Assembly (NCBI GenBank): GCA_947626525.1
Contig: CANQSM010000001.1
Span: 62,001 to 126,000, forward strand
Direction of reading: 5' to 3'
DNA length: 64,000 nt
Source of the DNA: an uncultured Phocaeicola sp.
Lineage (GTDB): Bacteria; Bacteroidota; Bacteroidia; Bacteroidales; Bacteroidaceae
In this document: in pieces, positions 18,483 to 26,630 of the stretch
How positions within the stretch are numbered: position 1 is the first letter of the stretch
How the letters are laid out: each line of letters starts with the position of its first letter
Program-made: the position numbers and the translations under genes
Notes under the pieces: generated by a model
Told to the model about the DNA's origin: nothing
What the model saw: the letters and a program-made list of their open reading frames with translations, nothing else
Database searches by the model: none

Positions 18483-19501
18483 TATTTACTGTTCTGTTTA
18501 TAGTACTTAATCATTTTGGGAATCACTTCTTCTACCGTACCGTTGATGACATAATCGGCTATCGTATTGATGGGCGCATTCGGGTCGTTGTTCACCGAAA
18601 TGATGATGCCGCTCTCCTGCATGCCGGCAATGTGCTGAATCTGTCCGCTAATGCCACAGGCAATATACAGTTTCGGACGCACTGTCACACCGGTCTGGCC
18701 AATCTGGCGGTCATGGTCGGCAAAGCCCGCGTCCACCGCCGCACGGCTGGCACCCACTTCCGCATGAAGCTCTTTCGCCAGGTCGAACAGCATGTCAAAG
18801 CCTTCCTTCGAGCCCATACCGTATCCTCCGGCCACCACGATGGGCGCGCCTTTCAGGTTGTGTCTGGCCTTCTCCACATGACGGTCTATCACCTTCACCA
18901 CATAATCCGTTTCGGGCACGAATTTCGCGACATCGTGTCTCACGACTTTCCCCCGATAATCAGCGTCGAGGATTTCTTTCTTCATCACGCCCTCACGTAC
19001 CGTAGCCATCTGCGGACGGTGTTCGGGATTCACGATGGTAGCCACGATGTTACCGCCGAAAGCCGGACGAATCTGGTACAGCAGGTTTTCATACGTCACG
19101 CCCGCTTTCTTGTCTTCGTGCGGACCGATTTCAAGCGAAGTGCAGTCGGCAGTCAGACCGCTGGTCAATGCGGAAGACACACGCGGACCGAGGTCGCGCC
19201 CGATAACGGTGGCGCCCATCAGGCAGATTTGGGGCTTCTCTTCCTTGAACAGGTTAATCAAGACAGAGGAATGGGGCAAAGAGGTATAGGGGAACAAGCC
19301 CGGCGCGTCGAATACATGCAGCACGTCCACCCCGTATGGCAACACTTGTTTTTCAATTTCATCCAGACCGCTGCCGGCTGCCACAGCTTCAAGTCGGCAA
19401 CCTAACTGATTCGCTAACTTACGGCCTTTGGTCAATAGTTCGAGACTTACGTCGGCAACTGTCTTGCCTTCAATCTCACAATATACAAATACGTTATTCA
19501 T
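18482..19501 (-). CDS. etfA: Electron transfer flavoprotein alpha subunit
   Basis: 339 residues. The C-terminal FAD-binding domain is intact: GGYGMGSKEGF, SRAAVDAGFADHDRQIGQTG and YIACGISGQIQH...INNDP-type (ISVNNDPNAPI). The N-terminal domain has the usual alpha-subunit Rossmann-like layout. It lies 4 bp from etfB and overlaps the dehydrogenase by 1 bp. With EtfB it carries electrons from the acyl-CoA dehydrogenase to a membrane acceptor not encoded here. Confidence 0.96.
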   Translation of the reverse strand: MNNVFVYCEIEGKTVADVSLELLTKGRKLANQLGCRLEAVAAGSGLDEIEKQVLPYGVDVLHVFDAPGLFPYTSLPHSSVLINLFKEEKPQICLMGATVIGRDLGPRVSSALTSGLTADCTSLEIGPHEDKKAGVTYENLLYQIRPAFGGNIVATIVNPEHRPQMATVREGVMKKEILDADYRGKVVRHDVAKFVPETDYVVKVIDRHVEKARHNLKGAPIVVAGGYGMGSKEGFDMLFDLAKELHAEVGASRAAVDAGFADHDRQIGQTGVTVRPKLYIACGISGQIQHIAGMQESGIIISVNNDPNAPINTIADYVINGTVEEVIPKMIKYYKQNSK

Positions 19502-19505
19502 AATT

Positions 19506-20399
19506 TTATCCGATAGTATGGTTAGCTAACAGTTCAACAATCAAATCTTCCACATCCTTGTCCGAACCGGAAAGCGTCTTGCTTTCCTTTGTCTGGAACA
19601 CGATGTTCTGAATGGCTTTCACCTTGGTGGGGGAACCGGACAAGCCGCATTGCTCAAGGTCGCCCTCCACATCCGCCACACTCCATTCGGTGATGTTCAG
19701 ATAAGGGTATTTCTCATACAGTCCGGCATACGGGAGTTCCCGTCCTTCCTTGGTTATGGCCGCCTTCTCCTGCGCGCCCAGCGCGCGTTTATACTTCTGT
19801 ACCAGCTTGGCATTGCGCGGACGGCAGGGAGCCGCCGAACCGTTTACCGTAATCACGATAGGAAGCGGACCTTCCACCGTCTCCACGCCGCCGTCGATAT
19901 GGCGCTTCACGGTGATGCGTCCGTTTGCCTTGTCCACATTCAGAATCTCCTCCGCATACGTAATCTGTGTCAATCCCAGCTTTTCCGCCACCTGAGGCCC
20001 CACTTGCGCCGTGTCGCCGTCGATGGCCTGGCGCCCACCGATAATCACATCAAAATCCTTGATCTTGCGGATAGCCGTTGCCAGCGCGTAAGAAGTAGCC
20101 AGCGTGTCGGCTCCGGCAAAAGCCCTGTCGGTCAGCAGATAGCCATTGTCCGCTCCGCGATACAAGCCTTCCCTGATTATTTCGGCCGCGCGTCCCGGCC
20201 CCATTGTCAAGATTGTAATCGTAGAGCCCGGATACTGCTCTTTCAAACGCAACGCCTGTTCCAAAGCGTTCAAATCCTCCGGGTTAAATATAGCCGGCAG
20301 AGCGGCGCGGTTTATCGTCCCCTCCGCGGTCATGGCATCCTTTCCCACATTTCTCGTATCAGGTACTTGTTTTGCCAATACAACAATTTTTAAACTCAT
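19506..20399 (-). CDS. etfB: Electron transfer flavoprotein beta subunit
   Basis: 297 residues. Starts MSLKIVVLAKQVPDT, the standard EtfB beginning; also has NPEDLNALEQALRLKE, TMGPGRAAEIIREGLYRGAD and the nucleotide-binding GGRQAIDGDTAQVGPQ. First gene of a three-gene operon etfB-etfA-dehydrogenase, with a strong promoter about 140 bp upstream and a GC-rich leader. Length is somewhat above the usual 250-260 residues, the extra being at the C-terminus. Confidence 0.96.
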   Translation of the reverse strand: MSLKIVVLAKQVPDTRNVGKDAMTAEGTINRAALPAIFNPEDLNALEQALRLKEQYPGSTITILTMGPGRAAEIIREGLYRGADNGYLLTDRAFAGADTLATSYALATAIRKIKDFDVIIGGRQAIDGDTAQVGPQVAEKLGLTQITYAEEILNVDKANGRITVKRHIDGGVETVEGPLPIVITVNGSAAPCRPRNAKLVQKYKRALGAQEKAAITKEGRELPYAGLYEKYPYLNITEWSVADVEGDLEQCGLSGSPTKVKAIQNIVFQTKESKTLSGSDKDVEDLIVELLANHTIG

Positions 20400-20538
20400 C
20401 TTTGTTTATTTTTGGTATTAGTAAATTTCTCGTTTCTCCCCGTGCAGGCCGGCCTTTCCCTTTCTCACCCCACGGGTCTCCTCCCTCGCCTCCTCATGCT
20501 CTTTTTCCCGGCACGCGCGCGGGCGAAGCTTAGCCGTG

Positions 20539-20570
20539 GCAAATTTAACCAATTGAATCTCTTGTACAAA
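20539..20570 (-). promoter_or_regulatory. Promoter of etfBA-dehydrogenase operon
   Basis: The reverse strand has TTTG, exactly 19 bp, then TAAATTTGC, a full match to the Bacteroidetes consensus. It implies a leader of about 130 nt that is GC-rich and contains the palindrome AGGCCGGCCT. Confidence 0.7.
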
Positions 20571-20753
20571 GTGATTTCTGAAAAAATTGAACCCTGGCAA
20601 GCCGACAGCTTAAACAAAACCTCTTTTTCACGCGAAGCGGCAATCATCCCCTTCACCTGAAGTACCCACACCGATAAAGCGCCGCTCTGCTCAGGAGCAC
20701 CCCGCTTCCGCCTCGGGCGGCTTACCATCGCCACGGCCAGCCCCATACGGTTG

Positions 20754-20845
20754 CGACAACTGTCGCATAAGCCTTGCAACTCCTGTCGCAATAGTCATCC
20801 AACTCCCGTCGCAATGGTCATCCGATTCCTGTCGCAACCGTTATC
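20754..20845. repeat. 23-bp imperfect tandem repeat, three clear copies plus one degenerate
   Basis: Copies at 20777-20799, 20800-20822 and 20823-20845 share the core CTGTCGCAA/CCGTCGCAA at the same phase; a degenerate copy lies at 20754-20776. The left end contains the palindrome TGCGACA-AC-TGTCGCA (20752-20767). No ORF with coding character covers it. Confidence 0.8.
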
Positions 20846-20932
20846 CGCCAACCGCCTCCCTCCCCGTCCGGTTGTTGCCTCATCCGTCATCCGAAGGAGA
20901 TATGCCAAGAAGGCGACTCAGGCAGCATCCCG

Positions 20933-20958
20933 CACCGTCCGGCGGTCGCTGGACGGTG
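20933..20958. repeat. Hairpin element, copy 1
   Basis: CACCGTCCGGC-ggtc-GCTGGACGGTG, 11-bp arms with one mismatch. Nearly the same as the hairpin at 21000-21023. Confidence 0.7.
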
Positions 20959-20999
20959 AAGCCAGATAGCCGCGAAAGCCGATGCACCTATCCGCATGG

Positions 21000-21023
21000 A
21001 CCGTCCAGCGTTCGCTGGACGGT
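21000..21023. repeat. Hairpin element, copy 2
   Basis: ACCGTCCAGC-gttc-GCTGGACGGT, perfect 10-bp arms. With copy 1 this makes a spaced pair of near-identical palindromes. The rest of the 20400-21232 gap shows nothing else I can name. Confidence 0.7.
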
Positions 21024-21120
21024 GAACGGAAATACAAGGAACAAGCAAGACATGTCCATAACAAAGGCGATTCATATAGGTTGGCAGACATAGCGCGGTC
21101 GGCAGGCACGGTGCAGGGAC

Positions 21121-21172
21121 AAACGCAAAAGAGGCCATATCCGGTTCGCTCACCGTGATACAGCCTCTTTGG
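21121..21172 (-). terminator. Terminator after susCD of locus 2
   Basis: On the reverse strand AAAGAGGC and GCCTCTTT arms enclose an AT-balanced loop and are followed by TTTTGCGTTTG. It lies about 60 bp beyond the SusD stop and fits the common Bacteroides terminator that begins AAAGAGGCTGTATCA. Confidence 0.6.
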
Positions 21173-21232
21173 CATATTTATCAGCCGCCCGACAGGCGGG
21201 CAACCGATACTCGGATTAATTATGCCATCTTA

Positions 21233-23185
21233 TTAATAACCCGGATTCTGTCCGAATTCTTCCGCATTATAAATCGCATCCAAAAATTCTTGAGGAATCG
21301 GACGAAGATAGTCTCTGTCCGCTCTGAAATTCGCGGCCGCGCGCTTGTTATACTTCGACAAGCGAGCTTCGAACGCATGATTACGTTTCAGTAAATACCA
21401 ACGACTATATTCACCACAAAGCTCACGTGCATATTCATCATAAATATACTCCATATCTATGTTTGCCGGAGCTTCTGAAGCATGAGCGCGGGTACGCAGG
21501 ACATCAATATACTGTTTGGCATCCGTCTTCCCTAACCGAACGGCAGCCTCCGCAGCAATCAGATACACCTCCGCAAAACGCATAATCGGCATATCCACGG
21601 TTTTTCTCTGTGCGTTTAAACCATAGAACTCCTCGCCCGGCATATTGAATTTGGACAATGCCGGATAAATGCTTGTCTGTCTGGTGGAAGCAGAATTATT
21701 TCCAAAATCAGTAGTCGTTTTAGCGACACCTTCCGCATCGTACAAGTCAAAGATATTATTTACGAAACAAGGATACTCCGCTCTTTCCTCATCAGTCAAT
21801 TTTTCCAAAGAACAATAGATACAGTATTGCCAGTCTTCTCCTTCTACAGGATGGGCAAGAGGCAATGCAGGATGCAAGATATTTCCCTCTGTATCTTTCT
21901 GATTGATGTAGCCGCTTCCATCAGGTTTCCAAACGCCCAGTTCGTCTGTTCCGTTGTTAATCAGCTCGAAGTGTTCATAGATAGTGGTACCTTTCCATCT
22001 CGAATCAATTTCGTATGTATCAATCAGCTTATCATCAATCACTTTCGAATAATTCTGACCATTACCATAAGCGAATTCATCGCCCCGCGCAGCAATACTG
22101 TATCCGGAGTAAGCCGTAATGAATGAGTAACGGAAACGGGTATCATTCATATCCTGAGCGAAGCACTCCATCAGATATTTAGAAGGCAAGAACACATTTG
22201 AGTTAGGACGGCCGTAGATAAAGTTACTCGTCTTATCTACCAAACCTAAATCGGTATATTCACCCAATTTAGGCAAGAAATGCCGAAACACCTCGCATTG
22301 TGAATAGTTTCCACTGTTATAAGCTTCCGAATCTTTCTTCGCACCGGTTGCCACAAACAAGAATTCTTTATTATTGCGATTGTTCTTTTCATTGAAAACA
22401 TCCGCGAAATCATTGTATAGATAAGCATTGTACTCATCTTTGTGCGCAATAAAATCAGTGGCTGTATCGTACGCCTTCTGCAGATAATCCACTCCATCCT
22501 CATCTTTCAAACCATACGCAGCCCCTTGGATGTAAGCACGGCAAAGAAGCCCCTTGGCTGTCTTTCTGGTTACACGACCGTAATTAGAAAAACTCACCGG
22601 CAACTTCTCCACGGCATATTTCAAGTCGGCAATAATTTGGGCATAAATTTCAGCAACAGAGCTACGAGTAGGATATAAATCCACCTCACCCGTTCCAGTA
22701 CCTTTCAGAGTCAACGCCACATCACCAAATTGCTCGGTCAAAATGTAATAATAAAACGCACGCAAACAACGAGCCTGCGCCACCATTTCTTCACGTTCCG
22801 CCTCTGTCAACCCTTCCGCATTCTCGGCACGTTCGCATACAGAGTTACAAATGGCGATGGTATTCATACTAAATCGCCATACTTTCTTCAAATAACCATC
22901 ACCCGGCAACAAGCCATCGTACGAATGATATCTCTGATAACTGTCCGAACGGGTAGGTTCCTCCCAAAGATCGGTTCCTCCTTCGGCAAACAGCACATAA
23001 TCGCTACTTTGATACAAAGCATTGAACAAAGGTGTATAACACTGATTTACCAGGCCCTCGAAAGTCTCCCTTTCCGTCAACTTCTCATCACCGGTTACCT
23101 TATTCGGATCATACGGGTCCAAACTACAAGCATTAAATGCCAAAACAGCCCCGATACAAGCCAATTTATATATATTCTTTTTCAT
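21233..23185 (-). CDS. SusD-like glycan-binding lipoprotein (RG-II locus)
   Basis: 650 residues, larger than the typical 520-600. Lipobox FNAC followed by SLDPYDPN; SusD helices LVNQCYTPLF, QARCLRAFYYYILTEQFGDV and RFAEVYLIAAEAAVRLG, with the closing YARELCGEYSRWYLLKR. It follows susC by 15 bp. It should bind pectic oligosaccharides at the cell surface and act as the SusC lid. No surface glycan-binding protein gene follows, unlike many pectin loci. Confidence 0.92.
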   Translation of the reverse strand: MKKNIYKLACIGAVLAFNACSLDPYDPNKVTGDEKLTERETFEGLVNQCYTPLFNALYQSSDYVLFAEGGTDLWEEPTRSDSYQRYHSYDGLLPGDGYLKKVWRFSMNTIAICNSVCERAENAEGLTEAEREEMVAQARCLRAFYYYILTEQFGDVALTLKGTGTGEVDLYPTRSSVAEIYAQIIADLKYAVEKLPVSFSNYGRVTRKTAKGLLCRAYIQGAAYGLKDEDGVDYLQKAYDTATDFIAHKDEYNAYLYNDFADVFNEKNNRNNKEFLFVATGAKKDSEAYNSGNYSQCEVFRHFLPKLGEYTDLGLVDKTSNFIYGRPNSNVFLPSKYLMECFAQDMNDTRFRYSFITAYSGYSIAARGDEFAYGNGQNYSKVIDDKLIDTYEIDSRWKGTTIYEHFELINNGTDELGVWKPDGSGYINQKDTEGNILHPALPLAHPVEGEDWQYCIYCSLEKLTDEERAEYPCFVNNIFDLYDAEGVAKTTTDFGNNSASTRQTSIYPALSKFNMPGEEFYGLNAQRKTVDMPIMRFAEVYLIAAEAAVRLGKTDAKQYIDVLRTRAHASEAPANIDMEYIYDEYARELCGEYSRWYLLKRNHAFEARLSKYNKRAAANFRADRDYLRPIPQEFLDAIYNAEEFGQNPGY

Positions 23186-23200
23186 CTGATAACGTCTTAA

Positions 23201-26200
23201 TTAGAATGTTAAATTTAAACCAAATACAAACTCGCTACTCAACGGGAAGTCGATGCTACCGTTCATTTCCGGATCATAGTCTTTCACATATTTATTCGGA
23301 GAGAACACGAACAGATTCGTCGCCGTTCCATAAATGCGCAAGCGGCTTACACCAAATTTCTGACAGATGGATTTCGGCAAGGTATAACCCAATGTCACAT
23401 TTTTCAGTTTCCAGAACGAACCGTTTGTATAAGCCATATCCGAGGCACCCTCATAACCGGAATAGGAGGCTTCTCTCAATGCGTTGGCGGCATAGAACAG
23501 CACATTCTGGTCTTGTTCGAGCGTTGTGTCGTAGTAAGTGAAATATTCCGGAATGTTGTAGTTGGCAAAGTTCGGCTGATATTTACCTATCACCTTGTCA
23601 AACTTCATCATCTGTCCCCAACGGGCGTAGATAAAGAATGAAAAGTCGAAATCTTTATAAGTGAAAGTATTCTTGATACCTCCTGTCCAGTCGGGAGAAG
23701 TCTTGCCAATAATCATGCGGTCTTCACCTCCCAAGCCTGTGGTATAAGGATTCTCCGCAGTCAGATACACCTTTTCATTTGTATTCTTGTCATTATAGAA
23801 ATACCCGTTATTATCTTTATGCACATTCGGATAAACCATCTTTACGTCACCCGGCTCACGACCAAACAACGCGGCAGTCTCACGCTCGCTCCACTGCCAA
23901 ATACCTGTGACATTCCAACGATAGAATGCGTCGACAGCCTCGCCTACTTTCCAAGCTTTGTTCGCGTCCCAGCCGTTAATGATTACATCCTGGCCACCGG
24001 CCAACTTAGTAATCTCTTCCTTATTTTTAGCAAAAGTAAAGTTGGTAGTCCAAGAGAAGTTCTTCTTCACGATGTTGCGTGTAGTCAATGCCAGCTCAAT
24101 ACCGCGGTTTCGGGTTTCGGCAAAATTACCATCCATTCTGTACAGAGTCTTGTCATTGTAACCTCCCATAGTGTTAGGCAAATCTGTAGACATTATCACA
24201 TCCTTCGTCTTGGTATCGTAGTAATCCAAAGTCAAGTCGATGCGGTTGTTCAAGAACGAAGCGTCAATACCTATATTCAAGTTATAAGAACGTTCCCAAG
24301 TAAGTAACGGGTTGGCTACATTTCTTTCGAAGAGAGTCGTGTTTACTTTCTCGCCACCCAGAGCCGTAGCACCTAATTCTATACTTGAAGTTCCCGGATA
24401 GTAACCAATGCCGGACGTAGAACCGGAAACTCCATAGCCCACACGGATTTTCAAGTTATCCAACCAACTTTGTGTCCGTTCCATAAAGCTTTCGTCAGAG
24501 ATACGCCATCCCAAAGACACAGCAGGGAAACTGTCCCAACGGTTATCTTTCGCCAAACGGGAAGATCCGTCCCAACGGCAAGAAACAGAAGCCAAATATT
24601 TACCCTTATACGAATAATTCATACGGGCCACATAACCCATACTTTTCGACATCGTATAGCTGTTGGCAATGGCTTTATTGTTGGCATTATTCAATCCGTA
24701 CCACAAAAGTTTATTATCAGCGATGCCGTCTCCTGACATTTTGAATGACTCGTTGCGGTCATGACTGTAAGAAGTCACACCGGTAAAGGTGAAAGCATGG
24801 TCTTCAGCTAAGGTAAAATTGTAGGTAAGGATGTTTTCCCATTTCCAGTTATATGAAGAGCTATTGGTAACCTCCCCGCTCACTTGATCGGAGCTACGCC
24901 CATTCGTCAACCATTTGTAGGAACCTTCGCCTTGGAACTTTCCAGAACGGGTGTGGCTGTAGTTACCGCCAATCTGCGAACGGATTGACAACCCTTTAAT
25001 AGGCTTCCAGTCCACATACGCATCCACATAAATCTTACCAGTACGGGAGTTGTTCTTGAAAACGCCCGGTTGCTCGTCTGCCAACATGTTAGGCTCCGCC
25101 GTGTCACCAACTACAGGGTATTGGTTCAGTGTACCATCTTCGTTCCAAACCACACCCAAAGGACGCGCAAACAACGCATCTTCGTACACTCCGCCACGCG
25201 CATTCTTATTGGTATATGAAGCCTGCGCATTGATACCGGCCGTAATCCATTGATTAATCTCTTGGTCGATGCGGAAACGAGTAGAATACACCTGGTAGTT
25301 ATCATTCTTGTACAAGCTCTCTTCATCCGAGTAGTTTAAAGAAAAGTAAGCCTTGGTCTTTTCCGTACCACCTGTTACCGAAATACTGTAGTTTTGCTCG
25401 AAACCGGTATTCAGCACCTCGTCTCCCCAATTAATCCATTGATTGTTGTTTACAGCATCCACGACAGCCTGATTACTGCTGAACAAATCACTCAGTTCTG
25501 TTCCCAATCCAGCTGCGCGGTTGGCATCACGAAGCATGTTCAAATAGCTTTCGCCCGAACGCATTTTCATGGTATTCATTGCTTTGGTAAAACCAGCATA
25601 CATATCGAAATTGATTACAGGTTTACCAGTTGTTGCCTGTTTGGTCGTAACAATAATCACACCATTCGCACCTGCAGAACCATATACGGCCGTAGAAGAA
25701 GCATCTTTCAAAACCTCAATGGATTCGATATCATTCGGATTCAAAGTATTGATATCGCCAGGCATTCCATCAATGATGTATGTAGGGCTACCACCTGTCA
25801 ATTCTTTTGAATCATCGTCATACTGCATGGAACGTACACCACGCAACTGGACACTTGACGTAGTACCAGCCTGACCGGAAGATTTAGTTATATCCAAACC
25901 TGCCACTTTACCTTGCAGCGCGTCCATAGGACGAGATCCCGGATTCAGACGAATGTCTTCACTCTTAACAGAAGTCACGGCACCCGTCAGGTCGCGTTTC
26001 TTCACCGTACCATAACCGATGACCACCACTTCATCAAGAAGCTGGTTGTCCGGCTGCATTTTAATAGAGAGAGGAGTTTTGCCAATCTGTACTTCCTGAG
26101 TCTTATAACCGATATAAGAAATTTCCAGCGTTTTGGCATTGGCCGGAACATTGAGAGAGAAATTACCGTCGAAATCGGTAATCGTACCCGTAGTGGTACC

Positions 26201-26440
26201 TTTCACCACTACCGAAACACCAATCATAGGCTCGCCATTTTCATCGAGAATAGAACCTTTTACTGTCTTTTGCTGTTGTACAGATTGGGTTGCCTGCACA
26301 TTGTTGTTTGACACCGCAAAAGAATTCATAGGGGAAGACAGGCATAAACATGCCACTAAGCCTAAAACAACGGGAGAAGTATATTTTCTACCCCCCCCCA
26401 CGCCTTTTGAAAAGACGCAATTAACTTGCTCTTTTTTCAT
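23201..26440 (-). CDS. SusC-like TonB-dependent glycan transporter (RG-II locus)
   Basis: 1079 residues: extended N-terminus with signal peptide (to about SFAVS), carboxypeptidase-D-like domain (about 59-140, GSILDENGEPMIGVSVVVKG), TonB box/plug (LLDEVVVIGYGTVKKRDLTGAV; LKDASSTAVYGSAGANGV) and beta-barrel ending GLNLTF. There is no STN domain, so control is not by an ECF pathway. Codons 14-17 contain an uninterrupted run of nine G, upstream of the hydrophobic signal core; slippage there would shut the gene off. It has its own promoter at about 26492 and is separated from the enzyme operon by a terminator. Confidence 0.94.
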   Translation of the reverse strand: MKKEQVNCVFSKGVGGGRKYTSPVVLGLVACLCLSSPMNSFAVSNNNVQATQSVQQQKTVKGSILDENGEPMIGVSVVVKGTTTGTITDFDGNFSLNVPANAKTLEISYIGYKTQEVQIGKTPLSIKMQPDNQLLDEVVVIGYGTVKKRDLTGAVTSVKSEDIRLNPGSRPMDALQGKVAGLDITKSSGQAGTTSSVQLRGVRSMQYDDDSKELTGGSPTYIIDGMPGDINTLNPNDIESIEVLKDASSTAVYGSAGANGVIIVTTKQATTGKPVINFDMYAGFTKAMNTMKMRSGESYLNMLRDANRAAGLGTELSDLFSSNQAVVDAVNNNQWINWGDEVLNTGFEQNYSISVTGGTEKTKAYFSLNYSDEESLYKNDNYQVYSTRFRIDQEINQWITAGINAQASYTNKNARGGVYEDALFARPLGVVWNEDGTLNQYPVVGDTAEPNMLADEQPGVFKNNSRTGKIYVDAYVDWKPIKGLSIRSQIGGNYSHTRSGKFQGEGSYKWLTNGRSSDQVSGEVTNSSSYNWKWENILTYNFTLAEDHAFTFTGVTSYSHDRNESFKMSGDGIADNKLLWYGLNNANNKAIANSYTMSKSMGYVARMNYSYKGKYLASVSCRWDGSSRLAKDNRWDSFPAVSLGWRISDESFMERTQSWLDNLKIRVGYGVSGSTSGIGYYPGTSSIELGATALGGEKVNTTLFERNVANPLLTWERSYNLNIGIDASFLNNRIDLTLDYYDTKTKDVIMSTDLPNTMGGYNDKTLYRMDGNFAETRNRGIELALTTRNIVKKNFSWTTNFTFAKNKEEITKLAGGQDVIINGWDANKAWKVGEAVDAFYRWNVTGIWQWSERETAALFGREPGDVKMVYPNVHKDNNGYFYNDKNTNEKVYLTAENPYTTGLGGEDRMIIGKTSPDWTGGIKNTFTYKDFDFSFFIYARWGQMMKFDKVIGKYQPNFANYNIPEYFTYYDTTLEQDQNVLFYAANALREASYSGYEGASDMAYTNGSFWKLKNVTLGYTLPKSICQKFGVSRLRIYGTATNLFVFSPNKYVKDYDPEMNGSIDFPLSSEFVFGLNLTF
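26391..26399 (-). repeat. G9 homopolymer in susC signal-sequence region
   Basis: Nine consecutive C on the plus strand (nine G on the coding strand) encode part of KGVGGGRK. Gain or loss of one or two bases gives a frameshift before the mature protein. Confidence 0.85.
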
Positions 26441-26491
26441 TTTTGGTTAACAAATTTGTCAATAAGTATAGTCTCTTTTTATTTTATCAAC

Positions 26492-26500
26492 GCAAAGCTA
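26492..26500 (-). promoter_or_regulatory. -7 box of susCD (RG-II locus)
   Basis: The reverse strand reads TAGCTTTGC (TAnnTTTG), 52 bp before the susC ATG; the -33 position reads TTTT rather than TTTG at 19 bp, suggesting a need for an activator. Confidence 0.55.
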
Positions 26501-26554
26501 TGTAAAATTATCGAAACATAAAAACATTTTCCGTGTGAAATAAACACATTCATC

Positions 26555-26599
26555 AAAAAAAAGTGCGTTTTTAACTTTTCACAGTCTAAAAACGCACTT
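26555..26599 (-). terminator. Intrinsic terminator of the RG-II enzyme operon
   Basis: On the reverse strand a perfect 13-bp stem AAGTGCGTTTTTA / TAAAAACGCACTT with a 13-nt loop is followed by eight T. It is 31 bp past the last enzyme gene and just upstream of the susC promoter. Confidence 0.85.
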
Positions 26600-26630
26600 A
26601 AGAAGCAGGAAATTGTATTTTTTTATATAA

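Noticed and set aside
20754-20845. Possible CRISPR array
   Set aside because: Units are directly adjacent with no spacers and only 23 bp; no cas genes nearby.
20872-21175. Short ORFs over the hairpin pair
   Set aside because: They arise in GC-rich palindromic DNA on both strands, and none has homology-like features or a ribosome site.
26391-26399. Sequencing error in the G9 tract
   Set aside because: The tract keeps a perfect full-length SusC frame at nine G, so the length as given is coding; error cannot be excluded without reads.
21233-26440. Starch or levan SusCD
   Set aside because: No GH13, GH32 or matching regulators; the adjacent enzymes are pectin-directed.
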